A DNA stretch of 64,000 bases from a virus. Position 1 is the first letter of the stretch. Each line of letters opens with the position of its first letter. Below are positions 1-7,421 of the stretch, in pieces. The DNA lies in IMG/VR virus record IMGVR_UViG_3300009415_000002, positions 1 to 64,000 of that record; one strand, given 5' to 3'. Below the pieces are notes generated by a model. It had not been told where the DNA came from and searched no databases. It saw only the letters and a list, made by a program, of their open reading frames with translations. Position numbers and translations under genes: made by a program.

Positions 1-185
1 CAATCTATTGGCATGCTAAATAGCACTACAGGTTCATTATATTTACTAAAACCTAGTGTTTTTACAGTGGCAAAGTTAACATTGTACATTCTATATACCA
101 AATCCATATGCTGTAAATACTGATGTACTATAGGATCTGGATTATTCCTTAGTTGTATTACTTCTCTTCCTGCTGGTGGTTTCAT
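1..185 (-). CDS. partial small ORF, 3' end beyond window
   Basis: Starts at ATG 185 (MKPPAGREVIQL) and stays open for about 61 residues to the left window edge, so the C-terminus is missing. Its ATG shares bases with the TGA of the gene before it (ATGA), as elsewhere in this chain of tiny genes, which supports translation by coupling. The stretch PVVLFSMPI only loosely resembles the L-Y-x-P-F core of its neighbours. No known domain is recognised. Confidence 0.55.
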   Translation of the reverse strand, partial: MKPPAGREVIQLRNNPDPIVHQYLQHMDLVYRMYNVNFATVKTLGFSKYNEPVVLFSMPID

Positions 186-376
186 ATTACTAAGTCTTTT
201 AAAAGGTTTACTTTTATTCCTGCATGATAAAAAGGATAATACAACACTTTCTTGTTATTATTTATATCGGGTCTAAGAGCAAATAATCTGGTTTTTATAT
301 TTCGACTTTGGCCTTGCCTATAATAATCTTTCTCTACATATAGTGAAGACTGAAATTCTTCTAGCCATAAATACAT
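182..376 (-). CDS. small protein of tandem LYxPF family
   Basis: 64 residues. The ATG at 376 lies inside the end of the upstream gene (16-base overlap), and the stop overlaps the next ATG as ATGA. KKVLYYPFYHAGIKV near residues 42-56 carries the K-x-L-Y-x-P-F core also found in the genes at 361, 537 and 718. The protein is charged and aromatic, with no membrane segment. The function is unknown; the family resemblance and the overlaps make it a real gene. Confidence 0.65.
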   Translation of the reverse strand: MYLWLEEFQSSLYVEKDYYRQGQSRNIKTRLFALRPDINNNKKVLYYPFYHAGIKVNLLKDLVI

Positions 377-540
377 TGTATAGGTCGTCCATCTTTATAG
401 TAAAAAGGTAAGTATAAGTTTTTTTTTCTATGACTAAATAAATATATATGATAAAGATCTCTATCGTTTCTTTTATAAGCTGATATATTACAACCTAGTA
501 TATTTAAACACGCATAAGTTGATATTAATTTTATATTCAT
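361..540 (-). CDS. small protein of tandem LYxPF family
   Basis: 59 residues, read by hand from ATG 540 to TAG 361. LNILG at residues 12-16 and KNLYLPFYYKDG at 40-51 fall at exactly the same positions as in the 59-residue gene just upstream (537-716), so the two are a tandem duplicate pair. The start overlaps the upstream stop as ATGA. No function is recognised. Confidence 0.65.
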   Translation of the reverse strand: MNIKLISTYACLNILGCNISAYKRNDRDLYHIYLFSHRKKNLYLPFYYKDGRPIQCIYG

Positions 541-716
541 AAATACGTAGCCTTTATTTCTAAACCATCATTATATTTAAAAGGTAAATATAAATTCTTT
601 TTGAATTCAGAAAATATATGTACTTCATATATTTTTAAATCTTTTATGTAAAAAGAATTTACTTCTTTGCCAAATATATTTAGTAAAGCAAAATCTACTT
701 TTGGGTGAGGGCTCAT
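537..716 (-). CDS. small protein of tandem LYxPF family
   Basis: 59 residues, ATG 716 to TGA 537. It has LNIFG at 12-16 and KNLYLPFKYNDG at 40-51, matching the downstream copy residue for residue in spacing. The 4-base ATGA overlap with that copy suggests translational coupling. No transmembrane segment or known domain was found. Function unknown. Confidence 0.65.
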   Translation of the reverse strand: MSPHPKVDFALLNIFGKEVNSFYIKDLKIYEVHIFSEFKKNLYLPFKYNDGLEIKATYL

Positions 717-717
717 A

Positions 718-882
718 TTAATATATTGCGCTAACTATTATTCTCTTTCTATCTCTATATCTAAAAGGCATGTATAAAACATGTTTATGTCTTTTATACA
801 TTCCTATTTCATATTCATTACCTGTTGCTGAAAGATAACCACAAGGTCTTTCATCTATTGTTTCTATAGTTAATATTTTCAC
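718..882 (-). CDS. small protein of tandem LYxPF family, GTG start
   Basis: 54 residues starting with GTG at 882 (VKILTIETIDERPCG) and ending TAA at 718, one base before the next ATG. Residues 33-43, KHVLYMPFRYR, are the family core. No ATG exists in this frame upstream of the core apart from internal ones, so GTG is the likely start. It is the first gene of the chain as transcribed. A degenerate further copy (SLYIFKYNKD) can be read at about 900-975 without a start codon. Function unknown. Confidence 0.55.
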   Translation of the reverse strand: MKILTIETIDERPCGYLSATGNEYEIGMYKRHKHVLYMPFRYRDRKRIIVSAIY

Positions 883-984
883 TCTAAAACTTAGTTATGT
901 TTATTTTTGTAGGAACGTTGCTGTCTTTATTATATTTAAAAATATAAAGGGAAAGATGCTGTCAAACAATAGTTTACATTTAGT

Positions 985-1020
985 AAAAATAAGAAAATAT
1001 AGACACTGCAGATGTCTATA
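985..1020 (-). terminator. rho-independent terminator
   Basis: On the minus strand an 8-bp stem (TATAGACA/TGTCTATA, 998-1005 with 1013-1020) is followed by a T-rich tract at 985-997. It lies just past the stop of the membrane protein gene 1040-2071 and before the chain of tiny genes, so it separates the two groups. Confidence 0.7.
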
Positions 1021-1039
1021 TTTAAAATTTTATACAGTT

Positions 1040-2071
1040 TTAACCTAGGAATACACCACTTAATAAAAGGGCGGGGACTGCAGCAGCTCTTAAAGCTTGC
1101 TTATCTTTAACTATTATATTTGCTATTAATCCACCAATGCTCATCACTAGAACAATTGGTAGTGATAGATTAATTACACCTATAGTTAAACTTAGAATAC
1201 TAATTAAAAGAGATATACCTCTTTTTTCTTTTTTATTCTTTTTGTGATTATTTACTGCCTTTAATATGTCTTTGCTAAAAAACATATAGTTATATATTAA
1301 TGCGAATATTATAACTATGAAAGCAATAGCAATACGATTGGGATCTAATATTATTGAAGCATCTCCATTAATAATAGTACCAAGTGCGTCTTTACCAGAA
1401 CCCATAAGGATTGTTTGGTTAAGAATAATTGGTGCTACTAATAGATTACTTCCTGCACCATACAAAAAAGCACTTTTAAGATTTAATCTTTCTAGTACTC
1501 CATTATTTGATGTCTTAGTTTTATTTTTAATGAACATTGATGGAATTGATATTACACTAAGGAAATATGTGAATACACCACCGCTTGTTGGTTGTTTTAC
1601 TGCTATTACTGCTAGTACACTTATTATTAATACTGCAATGGTATTTCTAATTACTCCTTTTTCACTCTTTGAATTGAAAAGATATGATATTGTATTTAAT
1701 AATATTACAATAATAGAAGTTGGCATTAGAAAGGTATGCAAACCTGTTAGTTGGCTTAATAAACCTATACAAAATCCACTACCGATTAATAGTAGTATGA
1801 ATTGTTTGTATTTGTCACTAACTTTGTTAATAACTTTTACATACTCTTGATCTGTTGAAGCTTTTATTTTATTTGCTTCTTCATTTACTGCTGTTTTTGT
1901 ATAGTTTTTTAAGAAAGCACTAACGCCTAGACCTAAGATGGCTACTGCGTATACTGCTGTTAAATGTGGATTTATGATTGAAGAAATCATTCCCACTGCT
2001 ATGATATGCTCAAATGAAATTGGTAGGATTAGACCTGCTGCTAATCCTATTAATAGTGCTACTATAACCAT
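1040..2071 (-). CDS. polytopic membrane protein
   Basis: 343 residues with roughly eight or nine hydrophobic segments, beginning at the N-terminus (VALLIGLAAGLIL) and ending AAAVPALLLSGVFLG. A charged soluble loop spans about residues 55-85 and another lies near 185-200, so the protein is probably a transporter-like or channel-like inner membrane protein. I do not recognise the family. It stands between a homing-endonuclease-like gene and the tiny-gene chain and is closed by its own terminator. Confidence 0.8.
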   Translation of the reverse strand: MVIVALLIGLAAGLILPISFEHIIAVGMISSIINPHLTAVYAVAILGLGVSAFLKNYTKTAVNEEANKIKASTDQEYVKVINKVSDKYKQFILLLIGSGFCIGLLSQLTGLHTFLMPTSIIVILLNTISYLFNSKSEKGVIRNTIAVLIISVLAVIAVKQPTSGGVFTYFLSVISIPSMFIKNKTKTSNNGVLERLNLKSAFLYGAGSNLLVAPIILNQTILMGSGKDALGTIINGDASIILDPNRIAIAFIVIIFALIYNYMFFSKDILKAVNNHKKNKKEKRGISLLISILSLTIGVINLSLPIVLVMSIGGLIANIIVKDKQALRAAAVPALLLSGVFLG

Positions 2072-2095
2072 AATAAATAATAGTAGCTTTGCTAC

Positions 2096-2734
2096 TTACC
2101 AGATTTTGTTAATAATAATATGTCTTATTGTTGTAATACTTACATTGTATTTTTCTGCAAGCATTTTTTGTGTAATAACATATGGCACATATTCTGATTT
2201 TATCTGATCTGCTAGTGCTTGTGTTAATTTGTTATTGCGCTTATTAGCGTGTTGTTTTTTATGTGATAACCATTTACAGTTAGACGGTTCATAATTACCA
2301 TTAACATTTATACGCTCTAATTCTGCTTCTTGATTAGGTTTACTACCTAAATCATTTATAAATTCTGTATACGAGTTTAACCATTTATTGCATACAGTAA
2401 TACCTCGCCCACCATAATTTTTATATGATGTATGTGTTGGGTTGTAGCATCTTTGTTTCATGCTTACCCATGTTCTATATTCTGGTATATCTTCAGCTTT
2501 TACATCACCATATTTTTTACGATAGGGACATTGTCTAGAACATACTACACTACTTTCTTTATTATTTGGATTAAGTTTATCTCCTATTTTATTAACTATA
2601 TTTCCACATTTGCATTTACACTGCCACTGTGATTTTTTAGTTTTACCAGAAGGACTTATATATGATTCTAACTGAGACACTACGGTTAGATAACCAATAG
2701 TATCTCCTACGTTTACTTTTGTTTTATTAGTCAT
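2096..2734 (-). CDS. HNH-type homing endonuclease-like protein
   Basis: 212 residues in three parts. The N-terminus has a Cys-rich ribbon (WQCKCKCGN, then VCSRQC). The core reads MKQRCYNP, YKNYGGRGITVC, W and ERINVNGNYEPSNCKW, the arrangement common in phage proteins annotated as HNH or AP2-like endonucleases. The C-terminus has a helix-turn-helix (MLAEKYNVSITTIRHII). Such genes are usually selfish elements that cut DNA at homing sites. It is one of five relatives here (others at 3705, 5723, 7854 and 25776), inserted between unrelated small genes. Activity is inferred from family resemblance only. Confidence 0.75.
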   Translation of the reverse strand: MTNKTKVNVGDTIGYLTVVSQLESYISPSGKTKKSQWQCKCKCGNIVNKIGDKLNPNNKESSVVCSRQCPYRKKYGDVKAEDIPEYRTWVSMKQRCYNPTHTSYKNYGGRGITVCNKWLNSYTEFINDLGSKPNQEAELERINVNGNYEPSNCKWLSHKKQHANKRNNKLTQALADQIKSEYVPYVITQKMLAEKYNVSITTIRHIIINKIW

Positions 2735-2776
2735 TTATGATGTTATTTAAGCTTTACAACTAATATAAGATAACGT

Positions 2777-3097
2777 TTATAGAAAATGCCAGTTTAAATT
2801 TAGTCTTGCTTTGACAATCTTATTTTTAAGACGGTCTACTGTATTCATCTTTTCTGCAATTTGACTTACTAGAGGTGAATTGGGATTATGGGTACGTTGA
2901 TGTTCCCAAAGTTTATGCAATGTGCCATCAATAGTTGTTAATTCTTTCTCAATTTTTACTAGAATAACTACTAATCTTGCAATTTTTACTGATTTATCTT
3001 CTTGAGTATTATTACTAGCTTGTATTTGACGAGAGTTTTGAATAGCACTCTGGATCTCTTTTGCTAATTCATCGCCGTTGTTGAATGGAGTTGTCAT
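2777..3097 (-). CDS. hypothetical protein
   Basis: 106 residues starting MTTPFNNGDELAKEI. Mostly helical and charged, with heptad-like leucines and isoleucines in residues 36-65 (VKIARLVVILVKIEKEL) and 80-100, so a small coiled coil is plausible. No membrane segment or catalytic motif. It stands alone between a homing-endonuclease-like gene and a terminator hairpin. Confidence 0.65.
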   Translation of the reverse strand: MTTPFNNGDELAKEIQSAIQNSRQIQASNNTQEDKSVKIARLVVILVKIEKELTTIDGTLHKLWEHQRTHNPNSPLVSQIAEKMNTVDRLKNKIVKARLNLNWHFL

Positions 3098-3130
3098 GTT
3101 TATTTTTACTGTGTTTATACAAATAATATA

Positions 3131-3160
3131 AGAGTACCTAAATTGGTACTCTTATTTTTT
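3131..3160. terminator. bidirectional terminator-like hairpin
   Basis: AAGAGTACC and GGTACTCTT form a 9-bp stem around a 6-base loop. The plus strand continues ATTTTTT and the minus strand ATATTATTTGT. The genes on both sides run leftward, so it most likely ends transcription of gene 3181-3726. Confidence 0.6.
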
Positions 3161-3180
3161 AACCTAGACTAATTTATTGT

Positions 3181-3726
3181 TTAGAATTCAGTTTTTACAA
3201 ATTCACGTGCCATAGCAATACTACGTTTAAATACGTTAGCGCTTTCACGAGCAATACTTGTTTGAGCACTTGGCTTTTTGGCAGCATTAGCTTTTAGTTT
3301 AGCAATGTTATCTAACACTGTTGCAGAGTTATCTACAACTTGAGTGTCAGCATCAACGTGAACTGATTTAACATTAACTATAAGAATGTTAGTTTCACGA
3401 GGGCGCACTGATTTACATTCAAACAGAACATCAACAGCAGGATTTAAATCTCCTTTAGCTGCACGTTGTTCAAAGATTTCAGCACATTTAGATACTAAGG
3501 CATCGCCCATTGCATCATTGAATAATAACATTGTTGTTGGGCAATCGATACTAACTAGTTCTTGTGATAAGTCTTGTCCATCACGAGTGACGAATCCTTC
3601 TAGTTCTACAAGATTACCTGTGATGTTATAAGAGCGGAAAGAACCGTCATCATTGTGGCTAATAGTTCCAGTGATGTTAGATTTAGCTTGAGCTTTAGTT
3701 AATTTTAGAGTTCCTGTGATTGACAT
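3181..3726 (-). CDS. hypothetical protein with C-terminal AxESA motif
   Basis: 181 residues. The body (1-130) looks beta-rich with alternating hydrophobic residues (ITGTLKLT, ITGNLVELEGFV, ILIVNVKSVHVD). The tail from about 150 is Ala/Lys-rich and contains QTSIARESANV with Glu161-Ser162. The same A-x-E-S-A pattern occurs in the proteins at 8505, 10999, 12164 and 13366, so they may share a processing site or docking peptide. The start overlaps the end of the upstream endonuclease-like gene by 22 bases. Family not recognised. Confidence 0.75.
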   Translation of the reverse strand: MSITGTLKLTKAQAKSNITGTISHNDDGSFRSYNITGNLVELEGFVTRDGQDLSQELVSIDCPTTMLLFNDAMGDALVSKCAEIFEQRAAKGDLNPAVDVLFECKSVRPRETNILIVNVKSVHVDADTQVVDNSATVLDNIAKLKANAAKKPSAQTSIARESANVFKRSIAMAREFVKTEF

Positions 3727-4382
3727 AGTTTTATTTCTTTTAGATTGTTATATATTTTATTGGCAAACGCAATGCTTGCGACAAGACTTGTGCTAATAGA
3801 TAATTCTGAAGCTATTTCTTTATATGTTAAAGAGTTGGCTTCTAATTTTTCTATTGCTAGTCTTAATAGCTCATTGTCTATTTGATTATTCATAGAGTTT
3901 CTGGTATTTCTACCTTGCTCTATTGTTGTTGCCCACTTGCAATTTTCTTTGCAGTAGTTTTTATTATTATTTATACGTTCTAAGGTTAGGTTGTTTGAAT
4001 CTCCCATATCATTATAGAAGTTTATAAACAATTCCCAAGATGGGTGATATGTTATAGCTCTACCACCGTAATTTTTATATTGATTATAGTTTTTATTGTT
4101 GCATCTATCTTTCATTGCATTCCAACATTGGTATGTATGTGATTTATACATTCCATGCGTTTTGGATGATGCTGCTATTTCTTTTTGCAGACATCCGCAC
4201 GACTTTGATTCATTATTAGTTAGGCTAGTTTCTCTAACACTTTTAGTTTTGCCACATTCACATTGGCAATCTACATAGTATTTTAGTCTTTGATTTTTAC
4301 CTTTAGGAATAGCAATAGGGTCTGATATTACAGTCCATCTATTGTATTTATCACCGATTGATGTTAATTTAGTTTTCTTCAT
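3705..4382 (-). CDS. HNH-type homing endonuclease-like protein
   Basis: 225 residues with the same order of parts as the gene at 2096: an N-terminal Cys ribbon (CQCECGKTK, then SCGC), a core with MKDRCNN, YKNYGGRAI, W, and LERINNNKNYCKENCKWA, and a C-terminal helix-turn-helix (YKEIASELSISTSLVASI). The usual G of the NGNY box is replaced by K (NNKNY). A long inverted repeat lies directly upstream. It overlaps the start of gene 3181-3726. Confidence 0.75.
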   Translation of the reverse strand: MKKTKLTSIGDKYNRWTVISDPIAIPKGKNQRLKYYVDCQCECGKTKSVRETSLTNNESKSCGCLQKEIAASSKTHGMYKSHTYQCWNAMKDRCNNKNYNQYKNYGGRAITYHPSWELFINFYNDMGDSNNLTLERINNNKNYCKENCKWATTIEQGRNTRNSMNNQIDNELLRLAIEKLEANSLTYKEIASELSISTSLVASIAFANKIYNNLKEIKLCQSQEL

Positions 4383-4390
4383 AGTTATAG

Positions 4391-4438
4391 TATATTGTCC
4401 AATAACTACATTGTATCATAATTATAGTTATTGGACAA
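4391..4438 (-). promoter_or_regulatory. 16-bp inverted repeat in leader of endonuclease gene
   Basis: TATTGTCCAATAACTA and its exact complement TAGTTATTGGACAATA flank a 16-base loop, ending 9 bases before ATG 4382. The minus-strand loop contains TATAAT and TACAAT boxes. It may be a terminator/promoter pair, an operator, or a translation-masking hairpin. The perfect 16-bp stem is far stronger than expected by chance in AT-rich DNA. Confidence 0.5.
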
Positions 4439-4493
4439 TAAGATGCCTGACTCAGAGTTTTAAGACATACAGAACGTTATATTGGTCTATTGA

Positions 4494-4667
4494 TTAAGAT
4501 TGATTATTTTTAATATTTGATACCAGAACTTTATTTAGATATTCATAATACTCATTTAGAAGAGCTGAATATGTTGGCTCACTAAGAACTGCTTTGCTGT
4601 CTATACTGTTTAGTGTTGAGCTGTTGCTCCTATCTGATAGCGATTTACTAGGCGTTGATTGTTGCAT
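4494..4667 (-). CDS. small hypothetical protein
   Basis: 57 residues read from ATG 4667 (MQQSTPSKSLSDRSNSSTL) to TAA 4494. Ser-rich N-terminus, then a helical segment YSALLNEYYEYLNKVLV. It overlaps the end of the gene at 4610 by 58 bases in another frame, so this region is read in more than one frame or one of the two is not translated. No family recognised. Confidence 0.4.
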   Translation of the reverse strand: MQQSTPSKSLSDRSNSSTLNSIDSKAVLSEPTYSALLNEYYEYLNKVLVSNIKNNQS

Positions 4668-4861
4668 TCCCATATTATATTGTGAAGACTACTTTGAGCT
4701 ATTAATTGGAGTTCCATGAACTGTGAAGGACTTACAATTTTAAACCTTGGCGGATCTTTTTGGAAACTGTAGAATGTTTGATTTTGATGGCAGGCATACA
4801 TTAGATACATTGGACGACCAAGTTCTTTGTGGATACCTTTTATTCTGTATAGATTTCTCAT
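4610..4861 (-). CDS. small hypothetical protein
   Basis: 83 residues from ATG 4861 (MRNLYRIKGIHKELG); a TTG at 4867 would add two residues. It contains LGRPMYLMYACHQNQTFYSF and is not obviously related to its neighbours. It overlaps gene 4740-4964 by 122 bases at its start and gene 4494-4667 at its end. Function unknown. Confidence 0.5.
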   Translation of the reverse strand: MRNLYRIKGIHKELGRPMYLMYACHQNQTFYSFQKDPPRFKIVSPSQFMELQLIAQSSLHNIIWECNNQRLVNRYQIGATAQH

Positions 4862-4964
4862 AATCAAATCTGCTTTCTTTACTTGTGGCTACTGTTCCGT
4901 TGTTAACTGTTGTTGTGATAGCAGTATTATTTCTGTCATCAAATACTGTGAAAGTTCTAGTCAT
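4740..4964 (-). CDS. small hypothetical protein
   Basis: 74 residues if started at ATG 4964 (MTRTFTVFDDRNNTA), chosen because it follows a strong terminator and matches the MT-start habit of nearby genes. The longer reading from 5027 would run through that terminator. The last 40 residues overlap another ORF and look less protein-like, so the true gene may be shorter or frameshifted. Confidence 0.45.
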   Translation of the reverse strand: MTRTFTVFDDRNNTAITTTVNNGTVATSKESRFDYEKSIQNKRYPQRTWSSNVSNVCLPSKSNILQFPKRSAKV

Positions 4965-4980
4965 TGTTTTATTTAATATT

Positions 4981-5012
4981 AAAAAAAGAGGGTAGGTCAC
5001 AACTCTACCCTT
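4981..5012 (-). terminator. rho-independent terminator
   Basis: Minus-strand stem AGGGTAG/CTACCCT with a 9-base loop, followed by CTTTTTTT. It ends the transcript of genes 5483-5701 and 5130-5495. The 117 bases between it and 5130 hold no ORF. Confidence 0.75.
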
Positions 5013-5129
5013 TGTATACACTAACAAAGGAATATATCTTTACGACATATTCAAACACACTCTCTTTATACTTTTGGATGAGTTTATAGACAATCCCGCC
5101 CAGAGAGAGGGCTTTGGTTGGTCTTATTA

Positions 5130-5495
5130 TTATCTATAGATTGAATGGGTACTAAAGTTATTCCAGTCATCTCTAGAACCATGAAAGTTATCTAAATGGT
5201 TTACATGTGTTTTATACATATTTTCAATACGCATTGCTTCTACAGTTTTGCGATATACATACTCGTTATACAAGCAATTGGCGTAATTACTATATGCAAT
5301 CCCGTTATACTTTTGAAATTCTTGGACTAAAGGATATTTTTCTGCTACTTGTGCTTTGCCTGCTACAATACGTAGCACATTAACAAGATAGTCATCTTCC
5401 ATATCTATAATACGTGTGGCAATACCGCTACTGCTTAACCATGCTACATTTGCATAGGCTACACGTTTTGATTCTAGGCTACTTAGTGCTGACAT
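5130..5495 (-). CDS. hypothetical protein
   Basis: 121 residues starting MSALSSLESKRVAYANVAW. Helical, rich in Tyr and Asn (YNGIAYSNYANCLYNEYVYRK), with no recognised domain. Its start overlaps the end of gene 5483-5701 by 13 bases, so the two are probably co-translated. Confidence 0.65.
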   Translation of the reverse strand: MSALSSLESKRVAYANVAWLSSSGIATRIIDMEDDYLVNVLRIVAGKAQVAEKYPLVQEFQKYNGIAYSNYANCLYNEYVYRKTVEAMRIENMYKTHVNHLDNFHGSRDDWNNFSTHSIYR

Positions 5496-5701
5496 ATGAA
5501 TGTTTCCTTAGCGTTAATTAGGTTACTTGTTGATGAATTACGCACATATTGATAATGTGCATTATATTTATTTTCTACTTCTATAGCTTTATCTATATAA
5601 GTATTGGCTGTGTCCCAATCTCCATTTTCTATCCAGTATCTTGAGATACTAGTGAGATAGTCTATTTCATTTTTAAGATTGTTTAAATTGTTTGTTGTCA
5701 T
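5483..5701 (-). CDS. hypothetical small helical protein
   Basis: 72 residues (MTTNNLNNLKNEIDYL). The pattern YWIENGDWDTANTYIDKAIEVENKY resembles one tetratricopeptide-type helix pair, but a single repeat is too little for a firm call. It lies 21 bases after the endonuclease-like gene 5723 and overlaps the next gene. Confidence 0.6.
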   Translation of the reverse strand: MTTNNLNNLKNEIDYLTSISRYWIENGDWDTANTYIDKAIEVENKYNAHYQYVRNSSTSNLINAKETFICQH

Positions 5702-5722
5702 ATTGTTTGTTGAATAGTTTTA

Positions 5723-6355
5723 CTACATTTTTACCCAAGCTTTATTATTTTTTATGTTATTTATTGTTTTACGATCAACATTATATTCTAGCGCTAAATC
5801 TGATTCAGATTTATAGGATATTTCTTTTTTTATTTGGATTGCTTTTTCTAACGTTAATTTTGTGGATCTTCTATTTCTTGCTTGCGTTTTGCTTACTGCC
5901 CATATACAATTAGACGGTTTATAATTACCATTATTATCAATTCTTTCAATAGAGTGTTTACTACTAGGAGCTTTTCCCATATCTTTATAGAATTTATTGA
6001 AAGAGTTAAGCCATTTAGGACACACTGTAATACCTCTTTCTCCATAGTATTTATAACTATCTCTTGACTTTTCATAGCATCTTCTTTTAATATCAATCCA
6101 ACATTGATATTCTTTTGAAGAGCTTAGCCCATGCTTTTTATTATTATTACTTCTGTTTTTACTTGTAAGGCATCCGCAATGGGTTTTATTTTTAGTTTTT
6201 CTTGTTAGTTCTGAGCTTACAACACTTATTATGTTTCCACAGCTACATTTACATATATGCTTGCTTCTTTCCTTTCCATTTTTATTTACATGGTTTTCTG
6301 GATCTATTTTTATTACTGTTAATTCTCTAAACTTTTGGTTTATTAGATTTTTCAT
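5723..6355 (-). CDS. HNH-type homing endonuclease-like protein
   Basis: 210 residues of the same family as 2096: a Cys ribbon (HICKCSCGN, then HCGC), the core IKRRCYEKSRDSYKYYGERGITVC, then W and SIERIDNNGNYKPSNCIWA, and a C-terminal helix-turn-helix (ESDLALEYNVDRKTINNI). The core is intact, so it may be active. It overlaps the end of gene 6327-6596 by 29 bases. Confidence 0.75.
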   Translation of the reverse strand: MKNLINQKFRELTVIKIDPENHVNKNGKERSKHICKCSCGNIISVVSSELTRKTKNKTHCGCLTSKNRSNNNKKHGLSSSKEYQCWIDIKRRCYEKSRDSYKYYGERGITVCPKWLNSFNKFYKDMGKAPSSKHSIERIDNNGNYKPSNCIWAVSKTQARNRRSTKLTLEKAIQIKKEISYKSESDLALEYNVDRKTINNIKNNKAWVKM

Positions 6356-6596
6356 TTAGTTTTTCTAGTGCTATTTCATGCATTTGGTCGCAGTATCTTT
6401 CAAATGTGGAAAGGTATTCTGCTGCTACTATTATAACACTCCAATGATTAAATCCACAATCTTCTTGTTTAACAATTACACCATCTTTGTTAATAATTGT
6501 TGCTTTTGCATTTAATCCATCTGATACAACAATTGCTGCATTTTTTGTCTCTGGATTATAGAATGTGTCTATATTTTTGCTGTTTATATTTATCAT
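6327..6596 (-). CDS. hypothetical protein
   Basis: 89 residues from ATG 6596 (MININSKNIDTFYNPETK); the ORF extends upstream, but those codons look like leader. Short beta-like segments (AAIVVSDG, KATIINKDGVIVK) precede a helical tail. No family recognised. Upstream, 6597-6740 holds no gene; an 8-bp inverted repeat GTATAACT/AGTTATAC (6642-6649 with 6677-6684) is the only structure seen there. Confidence 0.6.
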   Translation of the reverse strand: MININSKNIDTFYNPETKNAAIVVSDGLNAKATIINKDGVIVKQEDCGFNHWSVIIVAAEYLSTFERYCDQMHEIALEKLNEKSNKPKV

Positions 6597-6740
6597 TATT
6601 TTTATTTGAATTATACGGTACAATTGAGTACTTTTAACTTAGTATAACTGTTTAATTGCATCTTTTTTACTTTAAAAGTTATACAATCTGACACAGTAAT
6701 ACTATGCAATACTAATAGTATATCTGTACTAGTTTAAATG

Positions 6741-6835
6741 TGGTGGTCGTCCTAGGATTTGCACCTAGATTGCACGTAGGCGCCGAGTTATTTATTATTT
6801 ATAACGCTGTTCTTTAAAACTCTTACAGCTTATTT
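6741..6835 (-). pseudogene. tRNA-like 3' half, probable tRNA remnant
   Basis: The minus strand shows a T-arm (CTAGG, loop TGCAAAT, CCTAG) followed by GACGACC, A and an encoded CCA, as at the 3' end of a tRNA with a long variable arm. Upstream a D-arm-like hairpin (GCTGT/ACAGC) and an AT-rich stem-loop occur, but no 5' strand pairs with GACGACC and no standard anticodon loop is formed. A decayed or split tRNA fits best. Confidence 0.35.
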
Positions 6836-6866
6836 ATCTTTTGAGTCTGTTTTATATCAAGACTAT

Positions 6867-6938
6867 AGTGCGTACGGGGTACGATCCCGCAATCTCTCGG
6901 GTGAAAGCCGAGTGTGTTATCCAGTTCCACTAACGCAC
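6867..6938 (-). tRNA. tRNA-Glu (UUC)
   Basis: 72 bases. The acceptor stem GTGCGT pairs with ACGCAC. The anticodon stem CTCGG/CCGAG encloses CTTTCAC, giving anticodon TTC. The T-stem is GCGGG/CCCGT with the unusual loop ATCGTAC in place of TTCRANY. CCA is not encoded. Phages often carry tRNAs to offset codon bias differences with the host. Confidence 0.8.
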
Positions 6939-6944
6939 CAAGTT

Positions 6945-7139
6945 TTATTTGTTTATATATAAAACAGCACTAATTCTATAATTGCTATCTATATAATCAA
7001 TCAATTCATATTTATTATTGAAAAATTCGTTATTTATTTTAAGTGCTACTTCTGAGGCAGCATAATTACTTAAACACGCATGCTTCTGTGCGTTATTAAC
7101 TATTTTATAATAATTTTCTTTATTACTTATTTCATACAT
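6945..7139 (-). CDS. small hypothetical protein
   Basis: 64 residues (MYEISNKENYYKIVNN), lying between the two tRNA genes and read in the same direction. Helical, Asn- and Tyr-rich, no recognised motif. The base composition matches the surrounding DNA. Confidence 0.5.
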   Translation of the reverse strand: MYEISNKENYYKIVNNAQKHACLSNYAASEVALKINNEFFNNKYELIDYIDSNYRISAVLYINK

Positions 7140-7199
7140 TGGTTTATTTAGGTTTATATATTAAAAAGACTATAACGTATACACGCTATAGTCTATAAG

Positions 7200-7272
7200 T
7201 CTGAGTGCTCGGGGTCGAACCAAGAACCTCCAGCTTCCAAAGCCGGCCGTCTACCATTGACAATACACCCAG
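7200..7272 (-). tRNA. tRNA-Pro (UGG)
   Basis: 73 bases. Acceptor CTGGGTG/CACTCAG begins with the C1-G72 pair and ends with discriminator A, both typical of bacterial tRNA-Pro. The anticodon stem CCGGC/GCTGG encloses TTTGGAA, giving anticodon TGG. The T-arm is CTTGG, TTCGACC, CCGAG. CCA is not encoded. Confidence 0.8.
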
Positions 7273-7327
7273 TTATTACTGCTTACAATACATAACATTA
7301 TATTACAATGTAAACAGTGTGTCAATA

Positions 7328-7420
7328 TTATTGTTTTTGCTCTAGATGGCTATCTACTAATTCAAAGATGATAGTTAGGAAGAATGCCCATACGATTGCG
7401 AACATAATTAGACTTGTCAT
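7328..7420 (-). CDS. 30-residue membrane peptide
   Basis: ATG 7420 to TAA 7328 gives a short peptide with one hydrophobic helix (SLIMFAIVWAFFLTIIF) followed by a charged tail ELVDSHLEQKQ. It starts 2 bases after the stop of gene 7422-7601. Too short for family assignment; called on hydrophobicity and position. Confidence 0.4.
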   Translation of the reverse strand: MTSLIMFAIVWAFFLTIIFELVDSHLEQKQ

Positions 7421-7421
7421 G

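Noticed and set aside
1317-1850. 177-residue rightward ORF inside the membrane protein gene
   Set aside because: It is the reverse strand of a clear polytopic membrane protein; no start context and no protein-like pattern.
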